The position numbers were made by a program, and so were the translations under genes. A stretch of DNA of 5,264 nucleotides. It comes from Acholeplasmataceae bacterium. Lineage in GTDB: Bacteria > Bacillota_I > Bacilli_A > Acholeplasmatales > Acholeplasmataceae. How positions within the stretch are numbered: the stretch's first letter is position 1; every line of letters starts with the position of its first letter. Where the stretch lies: the NCBI GenBank assembly GCA_012520715.1, contig JAAYNT010000020.1, forward strand, positions 1 to 5,264, given 5' to 3'. Below are positions 1-4,972 of the stretch, piece by piece. Below the pieces are notes generated by a model. It saw only the letters and a program-made list of their open reading frames with translations, searched no databases and had not been told where the DNA came from.

Positions 1-734
1 AAGTTTGAGATTCCTGGTTTATTTTCCTCATCAAATCTAATAGTAGTATCAGAGTCAGTAACGGCACTATTAATTTTATTTTTAATACGATTTGGTTCAT
101 CTAAAAGTAGTATATAAGAACGTTCATTATCATCTGATTTACTCATTTTCTTAAGTGGATCAGATAATGATTTAATTCTTAATATTTTCTCATCAAAATA
201 TGGTTCTGGAACAACAAACGTTTTTCCGTATTGATTATTAAATCTTTCTGCTAGTAGTCTAGTTAATTCGAGATGTTGTTTTTGGTCTTCACCAATTGGA
301 ACTCTATCTGCATCATATAATAATATATCGGCAGCCATTAGAGCTGGATAAGTTAAAAGAGATGTTTTTATTCCTTCAACTTGTCTGCCTCTTTTATCTT
401 TATACTGCGTCATTCTTTCCATCTCACCAATATAGGCAGTAGACTCCATGACATAACCTAATTGGTTATGGGCTGGGACTTCTGATTGAATAAATATATT
501 TACTTTATTTGGATCAAGTCCACACGCAATATAAAGTGCAGCTACTTCCTTAATATTTTTTCTTAATTCTAAACGATCTTGTGCAATTGTAATAGAATGT
601 AAATCAGCCACAAAGAAGAAGAACTCAGCATCTGGATATTCTTCTTGCAACTTAACAAAGTTTTTAATCGCTCCTAAATAATTTCCAATTGTTAATGCAC
701 CTGTTGGTTGTACCCCTGAAACAATTCTTTTCAT
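1..734 (-). CDS. trpS: Tryptophanyl-tRNA synthetase, N-terminal 244 residues (partial at window edge)
   Basis: Cytoplasmic class I aminoacyl-tRNA synthetase that charges tRNA-Trp with tryptophan using ATP. I translated this from the minus strand. The protein begins MKRIVSGVQPTGALTIGNYL. The HIGH-type ATP-binding motif is TIGN at residues 15-18, after the family signature GxxPTGxLTIGNYLG. The tryptophan pocket and core segments include MAADILLY (133-140) and GEDQKQH (148-154), and the KMSKS loop is intact at residues 196-200. The start ATG is at 734-732, preceded by AAGGAGG at 748-742. The family is usually about 330 residues, so roughly the last 85-90 (the rest of the anticodon-binding helical domain) lie beyond the left edge. 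No frameshift is seen. Expression is governed by the T-box leader upstream. Identification is firm. Confidence 0.97.
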   Translation of the reverse strand, partial: MKRIVSGVQPTGALTIGNYLGAIKNFVKLQEEYPDAEFFFFVADLHSITIAQDRLELRKNIKEVAALYIACGLDPNKVNIFIQSEVPAHNQLGYVMESTAYIGEMERMTQYKDKRGRQVEGIKTSLLTYPALMAADILLYDADRVPIGEDQKQHLELTRLLAERFNNQYGKTFVVPEPYFDEKILRIKSLSDPLKKMSKSDDNERSYILLLDEPNRIKNKINSAVTDSDTTIRFDEENKPGISN

Positions 735-754
735 ATTATTTCCTCCTTAAAAAT

Positions 755-794
755 TAAAAAAATAAAGCGTCCTTAGAAATCATCTAAGGACGCT
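755..794 (-). terminator. T-box-controlled transcription terminator before trpS
   Basis: On the minus strand, AGCGTCCTTAGA (794-783) pairs perfectly over 12 bp with TCTAAGGACGCT (777-766) across a 5-nt loop. A U-rich tail follows. The left arm contains the strand needed by the antiterminator, so this is the regulated attenuator of the riboswitch. Confidence 0.95.
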
Positions 795-955
795 AATAAG
801 CGCGGTGCCACCTTAGTTCTATACTAAATAGTATAGCTCTTAAATCGGTTAATCACTCCTAAGTCCCATTCAATTATTTTAGTTTCTGCTGACTTTCACC
901 ATCTCAGCTCGCTTTAAGACTATAAATAATTTACTATTTCTTAATCACTGTGATT
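755..955 (-). promoter_or_regulatory. Tryptophan T-box riboswitch (trpS leader)
   Basis: A transcribed leader that binds uncharged tRNA-Trp and lets transcription read into trpS when tryptophan is scarce. Read on the minus strand, it shows the hallmark elements in order. First is a stem I 5' side with an AAGAAATAGTAA segment typical of the family. Next is the apical GGTGAAA loop (900-894). The specifier codon TGG (868-866) follows in the context GAA-TGG-GAC, then the T-box sequence AAGGTGGCACCGCG (814-801). The bulge TGGC (810-807) can pair with the tRNA 3' end GCCA, and bacterial tRNA-Trp carries discriminator base G. The segment CTAAGG (816-811) can pair with CCTTAG (789-784) as antiterminator. 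That same CCTTAG strand pairs with CTAAGG (776-771) in the terminator, so the two folds exclude each other. The 5' end is inferred from the promoter. Confidence 0.96.
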
Positions 956-961
956 GTGTAA

Positions 962-990
962 ATAATAACACAAAATATTCAAAATTGCAA
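962..990 (-). promoter_or_regulatory. Promoter of the trpS T-box transcript
   Basis: Minus-strand -35 TTGCAA (990-985) and -10 TATTAT (967-962) are separated by exactly 17 nt. The expected start, near 955, falls just before the conserved stem I sequence. A 15-bp inverted repeat, ATTTAC-GAA-GTAAAT (993-1007), ends 2 bp upstream of the -35 box. Confidence 0.75.
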
Positions 991-1060
991 ATATTTACGA
1001 AGTAAATTATACAATGAAAACCTTTACACTGAAAAAAATGAAAGAAAGTTGAAAATGATA

Positions 1061-1089
1061 TTGAAAACTATCTTTAGATAGGCTATAAT
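1061..1089 (+). promoter_or_regulatory. Promoter of spx
   Basis: -35 TTGAAA (1061-1066) and consensus -10 TATAAT (1084-1089) are separated by 17 nt, predicting a start near 1096. The spacer holds the perfect inverted repeat CTATCT-TT-AGATAG (1068-1081). TTGAAAA occurs twice with a 12-bp period (1049 and 1061), the second copy being the -35 box itself. These could be binding sites for a regulator, but none is proven. Confidence 0.8.
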
Positions 1090-1132
1090 GTATACGGTAT
1101 TTAGAATTATATTATAAAGGAGGTATGATCAT

Positions 1133-1603
1133 ATGATTACAATTTACACTACGCCAAGCTGTTCATCTTGTCGTAAAGCAAAGAAATGGTTAGACGATCA
1201 TCGCATCCCTTATTCTGAGAAAAACATATTTAATGAAAACATTACAGAAGATGATATCAACTTAATGTTACAACACTCTGAAAATGGTTTTGAAGATATT
1301 ATTTCAACCCGTTCAAAGATTATAAGAGAAAATGATTTAGATATAGAAGGGATGAGAACTCAAGAATTAAAGAAATTTATTCTTGATAATCCAAGCATTT
1401 TAAAAAGACCAATTATGATTGATCCAAAAGAAGATAAAATGCAAGTTGGATATAACGATGAAGAAATTAGAATATTCATTCCAAAAAGATTAAGAGAACT
1501 AATTATGTATTCAAGTTTTGCCCAAGGAGATTTTGATTACAAAAAAGCTTTAGAAATTTATTTTGATGAAATTGATTCTAAAAAAGAAGCATCTAACCAC
1601 TAA
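1133..1603 (+). CDS. spx: Spx family redox-responsive transcriptional regulator
   Basis: Spx binds the C-terminal domain of the RNA polymerase alpha subunit and redirects transcription toward thiol-stress genes. It belongs to the ArsC/Spx thioredoxin-fold family but is not an arsenate reductase. The redox switch CSSC is at residues 10-13 of the N-terminal YTTPSCSSCRKAK. Gly52 and Arg92, known to matter in Bacillus subtilis Spx, are both in place, the latter in the K-R-P-I motif (91-94). The ISTRSK segment (57-62) and the VGYND segment (105-109) are typical. The start is set by AAAGGAGG at 1116-1123, 9 nt before ATG. The protein has 156 residues against about 131 in B. subtilis. The extra 20 or so residues are charged and C-terminal, and the protein ends SNH rather than the LAN end known for ClpXP recognition. 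It lies divergent from trpS, as a single-gene unit with its own terminator. Confidence 0.93.
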   Translation: MITIYTTPSCSSCRKAKKWLDDHRIPYSEKNIFNENITEDDINLMLQHSENGFEDIISTRSKIIRENDLDIEGMRTQELKKFILDNPSILKRPIMIDPKEDKMQVGYNDEEIRIFIPKRLRELIMYSSFAQGDFDYKKALEIYFDEIDSKKEASNH

Positions 1604-1609
1604 GATAAG

Positions 1610-1632
1610 AAAAGGCCAAATGGCCTTTTTTT
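1610..1632 (+). terminator. Rho-independent terminator of spx
   Basis: AAAAGGCC (1610-1617) pairs with GGCCTTTT (1622-1629) across a 4-nt loop, and the U-tract runs to 1632. It begins 6 bases after the spx stop codon. Confidence 0.9.
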
Positions 1633-1661
1633 ATTGGAAATTTAGTATTAACCCGAATAAG

Positions 1662-1707
1662 CGTAAAGACACTTTACAAAGTCTTTTTACGATATTTTGC
1701 GTAAAAG
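1662..1707. repeat. Cluster of short alternating CGTAAAAG-type repeats
   Basis: Between the spx terminator and the next promoter the same motif occurs four times in both orientations: CGTAAAG (1662-1668), CTTTAC (1672-1677), TTTTTACG (1684-1691) and CGTAAAAG (1700-1707). Pairs of copies can form small hairpins, such as GTAAAG-ACA-CTTTAC. The hairpin AAAGAC/GTCTTT with the following Ts (1665-1688) could also be a weak second terminator. A protein-binding array is the other reading. Neither function is established. Confidence 0.4.
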
Positions 1708-1729
1708 TAATTTATTTTGTTATTTATTC

Positions 1730-1758
1730 TTTACTATTTAGATAGAATATAGTATTAT
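1730..1758 (+). promoter_or_regulatory. Probable promoter of the 364-residue protein gene
   Basis: -35-like TTTACT (1730-1735) and -10 TATTAT (1753-1758) are separated by 17 nt. The expected start, near 1765, leaves about 36 nt of leader before the ATG at 1802. The upstream in-frame ATG at 1757 would lie inside the -10 box, which speaks against its use. Confidence 0.5.
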
Positions 1759-1801
1759 GATTATGAATAATCAACAATTTTATATAAATGGAGGTAAAAT
1801 T

Positions 1802-2896
1802 ATGAGTAAGCTTAATTATCATGGAAAGATTGTAGTTTTAAAAAGGGATTATCCAGTTTCAGAAATTATTGACTCAATTATTAACATGCCTTGTCATGAA
1901 GTAAGAGGTTTTTTCCAAAAGATTGGGTTAACCGTTCCAAAAGCACTTAGAATGAAAGTGTTAAAGGAAGTACTACAAGAGCCAGTTGAAAAAACTATTG
2001 AAGAAAGATTAAACTTAGCTGATGAGTTAGGATATCGTCTTTCTTACTTTGATCGATTTTCTGAGTATCAATTAGAAAACTTACTTAAATTTTACAACTC
2101 GGTTAGTTTAAATCGTAAATATTTAACTGAATTATGGCTTCATTTATTTATGTACATGATGGAACATAAAGTAAGTGAAAAAGAAATTGACTTATTAATT
2201 CAAGATGCTAAGAAGCATTCTGAAATAACAGAAGACATTTTAGCATACAACTTTGAATTAAGAAAAGTTTTCCATGATGAAAAAGATCATATCGATGGCT
2301 TATCAGCTGATGATTTTAGAGTTGTTTTATACCATGCATCAACGATTAATGAAATTAGAGATATTGGTAAGAAATATGATGTTAATGTTCCAAGAAGACT
2401 TAAAAAAGAACAATTAGCTGATATTATTGTTGCTGAGTTACAAGAAAGAGGAGAGCTTCCGGCTGAAGAAGAAGCTAAAATTAGAGGCTTATCAATTGTC
2501 TTAATGCAAAGATATGCTAAAGACCATAACGTAAAAGCATCAATTGAACTTAAAAAAGAAGAAGTTATTGAATATATCTTAGCAAACGCAGAAGAAACAA
2601 AAGCTTCATATAATGTACCTGATGCTTCAATTTATGTTAAAGAAGTTGAAGAACGTCCAAAACCACAACCAAAACCACAACCAGCTCCTGCACCAAAACC
2701 TGAGCCGGCACCAGTTGAGGTTAAAGAAGAACCTAAAGTTGTAGAAAAGGTTAAAGTTGTAGAAGAAAAAGTAGATGTAGTTAAAAAACATTCACCTGAA
2801 TATGAAGAAGTATTAAAAGAATTAGCTCTTCTAAGAGAAGAGTTAATGGATCATTTAGCTAAATGTAACTGCACTAAAAATAAAAAAGAGGCGTAA
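1802..2896 (+). CDS. Uncharacterised protein with three SAP/HeH/Rho-N-like repeats and a coiled-coil tail
   Basis: I do not recognise a named family. The 364-residue soluble protein has no signal peptide or membrane segment. Three stretches share a helix-extension-helix pattern with a V-P/A-x-x-L-(K/R)-(K/M) core: residues about 30-58 (LTVPKALRMKVLKEVL), 182-212 (VNVPRRLKKEQLADII) and 231-262 (VKASIELKKEEVIEYI). This looks like SAP, HeH/LEM or Rho N-terminal folds, which usually bind nucleic acid. A helical region without obvious repeats fills 65-165. A Pro-Lys/Ala linker (285-304) and a Val-Glu-Lys segment (305-330) lead to a short predicted coiled coil (332-353). The end is C-N-C (355-357) followed by lysines. 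The start ATG at 1802 has GGAGG at 1790-1794, spaced 7 nt. A 15-codon longer start at 1757 has no ribosome site. A nucleoid-associated or RNA-binding role is inference only. Confidence 0.8.
   Translation: MSKLNYHGKIVVLKRDYPVSEIIDSIINMPCHEVRGFFQKIGLTVPKALRMKVLKEVLQEPVEKTIEERLNLADELGYRLSYFDRFSEYQLENLLKFYNSVSLNRKYLTELWLHLFMYMMEHKVSEKEIDLLIQDAKKHSEITEDILAYNFELRKVFHDEKDHIDGLSADDFRVVLYHASTINEIRDIGKKYDVNVPRRLKKEQLADIIVAELQERGELPAEEEAKIRGLSIVLMQRYAKDHNVKASIELKKEEVIEYILANAEETKASYNVPDASIYVKEVEERPKPQPKPQPAPAPKPEPAPVEVKEEPKVVEKVKVVEEKVDVVKKHSPEYEEVLKELALLREELMDHLAKCNCTKNKKEA
2657..2715 (+). repeat. Low-complexity CCAAAACCACAA-type repeat coding a Pro-Lys-Gln linker
   Basis: The 12-base unit CCAAAACCACAA is repeated in tandem and then degenerates, encoding PKPQPKPQ followed by alternating Pro/Ala. 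It is likely a flexible linker, and its unit number may vary between strains. Confidence 0.6.
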
Positions 2897-2923
2897 GCCC
2901 CTTATATAAAACTAATTAATAAC

Positions 2924-2959
2924 AAGTTACCGAGTCGTTAAGGCACGGTAACTTTTTTT
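2924..2959 (+). terminator. Terminator of the 364-residue gene, overlapping the end of the convergent CYTH gene
   Basis: AAGTTACCG (2924-2932) pairs perfectly with CGGTAACTT (2946-2954) across a 13-nt loop, with seven Ts at 2953-2959. The minus-strand stop TAA (2929-2927) and the last ten sense codons of the CYTH gene lie within it. On the minus strand the stem is followed by a T-rich but broken tract (TTGTTATTAATTAG), so it may also terminate that transcript less efficiently. Confidence 0.85.
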
Positions 2960-3472
2960 ATTCATTTTAATAAGTTTTAAATTATTTTCCATTAAAAACT
3001 TATTAAAATTATTAAGTCCAACTTCATAATTGCCATGTTCATATTCAATTTCATAATCAGTAATACCATTATAAGTACTCTTATCAAAAAAGATTATACC
3101 ATTTTCATATAACATAGTAATTCTATAATTATCTAATTTGGTTAAGTATTTAACATCATAATTAATTTGCGGGAAAAAAGTAGAAGTGTTAAATCCTTCT
3201 TTTAATAGTTTAGCACTTTTAGTATCATCAATAATATAGTGTTCTTCTAGTGAACCTTCTATTGCTCGTTGTTTTAATGTTAGTTTTACACTATCTTTTT
3301 TTACTCTAATTCTTAGGGTAATATAACGGTTTAATAAGTCTAAGGAGTCAGTGTCAAAGTAGTAGTTAGTTTGATGAAACTGAGAACTTTTTAAGTTATA
3401 TTTATGCAATAACTGGTTGTAGGTATTTTCATCTATTTGTGTTTTAAATTCAATTTCTATATTTTTTTTCAC
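2927..3472 (-). CDS. CYTH-domain protein (triphosphate tunnel metalloenzyme, YjbK-like)
   Basis: CYTH proteins form an eight-strand beta tunnel that binds triphosphates with divalent metal. Bacterial members are inorganic triphosphatases, adenylate cyclases or thiamine triphosphatases. With the start chosen here the protein has 181 residues. The diagnostic ExExK motif is EIEFK at residues 6-10. Other tunnel-lining motifs are YYFD (37-40), LRIR (53-56), KLTLKQ (63-68), the acidic DYEIEYE (139-145) and the C-terminal KKSYRAL (172-178). I chose GTG at 3472-3470 because GAGGTGAT (3484-3477), matching the 16S 3' end, lies at proper distance. A GTG three codons upstream would overlap this site. Length fits YjbK of Bacillus, which also sits in the wider spx region. 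The substrate cannot be read from sequence, though triphosphatase activity is most likely. Confidence 0.88.
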   Translation of the reverse strand: MKKNIEIEFKTQIDENTYNQLLHKYNLKSSQFHQTNYYFDTDSLDLLNRYITLRIRVKKDSVKLTLKQRAIEGSLEEHYIIDDTKSAKLLKEGFNTSTFFPQINYDVKYLTKLDNYRITMLYENGIIFFDKSTYNGITDYEIEYEHGNYEVGLNNFNKFLMENNLKLIKMNKKSYRALTTR

Positions 3473-3495
3473 ACAAATCACCTCGTATTACAATT

Positions 3496-3501
3496 ATTAT
3501 A
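3496..3501 (-). promoter_or_regulatory. Probable -10 element of the CYTH gene promoter
   Basis: Consensus TATAAT on the minus strand, about 24 nt upstream of the chosen GTG start. No good -35 box lies 16-18 nt further upstream, so the promoter is weak, activator-dependent or mis-assigned. Confidence 0.45.
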
Positions 3502-3572
3502 CACTTTATTTATAAAAAAGGTAGAAAGAAACCGCTTTTGTAATGGAAATAATGGAATAAACCGCCTAAATA

Positions 3573-3581
3573 TGTTAAAAT
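3573..3581 (+). promoter_or_regulatory. Extended -10 promoter of gap
   Basis: TGTTAAAAT gives an extended -10 (TGn before TAAAAT at 3576-3581). The position of the -35 box holds TGGAAT (3553-3558), a poor match, as is usual for extended -10 promoters. The expected start, near 3588, falls in the inverted repeat GTGTT-GA-AACAC (3586-3597), which may be an operator or a 5' mRNA hairpin. The motif AAACCGC occurs at 3529-3535 and again at 3559-3565, 30 bp apart, and AATGGAA occurs twice between them. These are possible regulator sites. Confidence 0.55.
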
Positions 3582-3630
3582 ACTAGTGTTGAAACACAAT
3601 CCATAAAATAAAAATAAGGAGGAATAATTT

Positions 3631-4635
3631 ATGGCAATTAAAGTAGCAATCAATGGATTTGGTCGTATTGGACGTCTAGCTTTTAGACTAATGCACGATA
3701 ATCCTAAGTTTGAAGTTGTAGCGATTAATGACTTAACAGACGCAGAACAACTTGCATATTTATTAAAATATGACTCAGGACAAGGTCCATACAAAACAAA
3801 TGATATTACATTTGAAGAAGGAGCTATCGTAGTTGATGGTAAAAAAATCCAAGTTTTATCTGAAAAAGATCCAAAACAATTACCATGGAAAGATTTAAAC
3901 GTAAATGTAGTATTAGAATGTACAGGAGTATTTAACTCTGAAGAAAAAGCATCTTGGCATTTAGAAGCTGGTGCTAAAAAAGTATTATGTTCAGCTCCAG
4001 TAACTGGAAATGTTAAGATGATCGTTTATAATGTAAACGATGATCAACTAGATGGAACTGAAAAAGTAGTTTCAGGTGCATCTTGTACAACTAACGCTTT
4101 AGCACCTGTTGTTAAAGTATTAGATGACAACTTTGGAGTTGTTAAAGGATTTATGACTACAGTTCACGCATATACAGCTGACCAAGCATTAATGGATATG
4201 CCACACAGAAAAGGAATCTACTCTCGTAGAGGTAGAGCAGCGGCAACTAATATCGTTCCATCATCAACTGGTGCTGCAAAAGCAATCGGCAAAGTTATGC
4301 CACACTTAAATGGTAAATTAGATGGTACTGCATTAAGAGTTCCAACTGTTACAGGTTCTGTAGTTGATTTAACTGTTGAGTTAGAGAAAAAAGTCACATT
4401 AGAAGACATTGATAAAGCATTCAAAGCTGCAGCTAATGAAACATTAGCGTATGTTGCAGATCCAATTGTATCAAGCGATGTTATTGGTTCTCATTTCGGG
4501 TCACTTTACGATGCTCATACTACTCAAATTTTAGAAGTAGACGGCAAACAATTAGTTAAAGTTATGACTTGGTATGACAACGAAATGAGCTATACTGCTC
4601 AATTAGTTAGAACATTAGCTAAGATTGCTAAGTAA
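3631..4635 (+). CDS. gap: Glyceraldehyde-3-phosphate dehydrogenase, type I
   Basis: Cytoplasmic glycolytic enzyme converting glyceraldehyde 3-phosphate, phosphate and NAD+ to 1,3-bisphosphoglycerate and NADH; it acts as a tetramer. The 334 residues match the usual family length. The Rossmann dinucleotide motif INGFGRIGR is at residues 7-15. Asp34 in AINDL points to NAD+ rather than NADP+ preference, so this is the catabolic (GapA-like) form. The active site SGASCTTN has catalytic Cys152, with the base His179 in TTVHAYT. The phosphate-site segment SSTGAAKA (211-218) and the C-terminal WYDNEMSY (314-321) are intact. Where many relatives have Cys four residues after the catalytic one, this has Ala156, a tolerated variant. 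AAGGAGG at 3616-3622 sits 8 nt before the ATG. It is a single-gene unit with no pgk or tpi adjacent within the window. Confidence 0.98.
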   Translation: MAIKVAINGFGRIGRLAFRLMHDNPKFEVVAINDLTDAEQLAYLLKYDSGQGPYKTNDITFEEGAIVVDGKKIQVLSEKDPKQLPWKDLNVNVVLECTGVFNSEEKASWHLEAGAKKVLCSAPVTGNVKMIVYNVNDDQLDGTEKVVSGASCTTNALAPVVKVLDDNFGVVKGFMTTVHAYTADQALMDMPHRKGIYSRRGRAAATNIVPSSTGAAKAIGKVMPHLNGKLDGTALRVPTVTGSVVDLTVELEKKVTLEDIDKAFKAAANETLAYVADPIVSSDVIGSHFGSLYDAHTTQILEVDGKQLVKVMTWYDNEMSYTAQLVRTLAKIAK

Positions 4636-4656
4636 CAAAAAAATATCAAACTAAAC

Positions 4657-4686
4657 AAAAACGCAAACAATCAGTTTGCGTTTTTT
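4657..4686 (+). terminator. Rho-independent terminator of gap
   Basis: AAAAACGCAAAC (4657-4668) pairs over 12 bp with GTTTGCGTTTTT (4674-4685) across a 5-nt loop, and the U-tract follows. It starts 22 bases after the gap stop. The symmetric A and T runs mean it could work in both directions, though no opposing gene ends here. Confidence 0.93.
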
Positions 4687-4878
4687 ATTTGTTGAAATAT
4701 CGCTATTTTAAGCCAAAAAATACTATTTTTATTATAAATAACTCAAAATATTCACATAGAGTTTTAAAATCTATTTTCAAATGCCCATTTAAATAAAAAA
4801 CAAACAGACTTATTAAGCCATTTATCTAAATAACTTTATAAATGAGTTGTAAAAACTAGGTTTAAAAGGATTTGTAAG
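4687..4878. other. AT-rich intergenic stretch with no recognised feature
   Basis: No coding region on either strand has a ribosome site and plausible protein here, and I see no tRNA, terminator or clear promoter. Two weak imperfect stem possibilities are AACTC/GAGTT (around 4740-4763) and CATTTAT/ATAAATG (around 4819-4844). They are what such base composition gives by chance. Confidence 0.5.
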
Positions 4879-4894
4879 TAGAAAACGTTTTCTA
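4879..4894. promoter_or_regulatory. Perfect 16-bp palindrome, probable LacI/GalR-family or CcpA operator
   Basis: TAGAAAACGTTTTCTA is a perfect inverted repeat with the central CG flanked by AAA/TTT that is typical of LacI-family operators. It is close to the catabolite-responsive element pattern but has TA..TA where cre usually has TG..CA. It ends 10 bp upstream of the -35 box of the last gene and is centred near -53 from the predicted start. Upstream placement is used by CcpA when it activates. Repression by a specific sugar regulator is equally possible. Confidence 0.6.
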
Positions 4895-4904
4895 ATAAAA
4901 AATA

Positions 4905-4933
4905 TTGAATTTTATTTTCTGTTATGCTATTAT
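4905..4933 (+). promoter_or_regulatory. Promoter of the right-edge gene
   Basis: -35 TTGAAT (4905-4910) and -10 TATTAT (4928-4933) are 17 nt apart, with an extended TGC just before the -10. The start is expected near 4940, giving a leader of about 33 nt. Confidence 0.75.
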
Positions 4934-4972
4934 ATAATTCGAGTGAAGAAATGGCGGAAAGTTGCGTGAATA

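Noticed and set aside
1006..1034. Second upstream promoter for trpS using TATAAT at 1011-1006 on the minus strand
   Set aside because: No acceptable -35 box lies at 16-18 nt, and the nearer TTGCAA-17-TATTAT fits the start of the T-box RNA.
1133..1603. Arsenate reductase (ArsC) reading of the spx gene
   Set aside because: The CxxC at 10-13, Gly52 and Arg92 identify the Spx branch; there are no ars genes nearby.
1563..1745. Open frame of 60 codons overlapping the end of spx
   Set aside because: It runs through the spx terminator hairpin, has no ribosome site, overlaps a well-supported gene and gives a protein with no recognisable features.
1757..1801. Longer start for the 364-residue protein
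   Set aside because: The ATG at 1757 lies inside the probable -10 box and has no ribosome site, while ATG 1802 has GGAGG at 7 nt.
3473..3481. Longer GTG start for the CYTH protein
   Set aside because: The GTG at 3481-3479 is part of the GAGGTGAT ribosome site that serves the GTG at 3472.
3510..3794. Minus-strand open frame opposite the start of gap
   Set aside because: It is antisense to the conserved N-terminus of gap and crosses its promoter and ribosome site; no ribosome site of its own was seen.
4218..4424. Minus-strand open frame inside gap
   Set aside because: Wholly antisense to conserved GAPDH codons; a shadow of the coding bias.
4706..4818. TTAAGCCA occurring twice in the post-gap intergenic DNA
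   Set aside because: Only 8 bases, two copies, different flanks; expected by chance in such AT-rich sequence.
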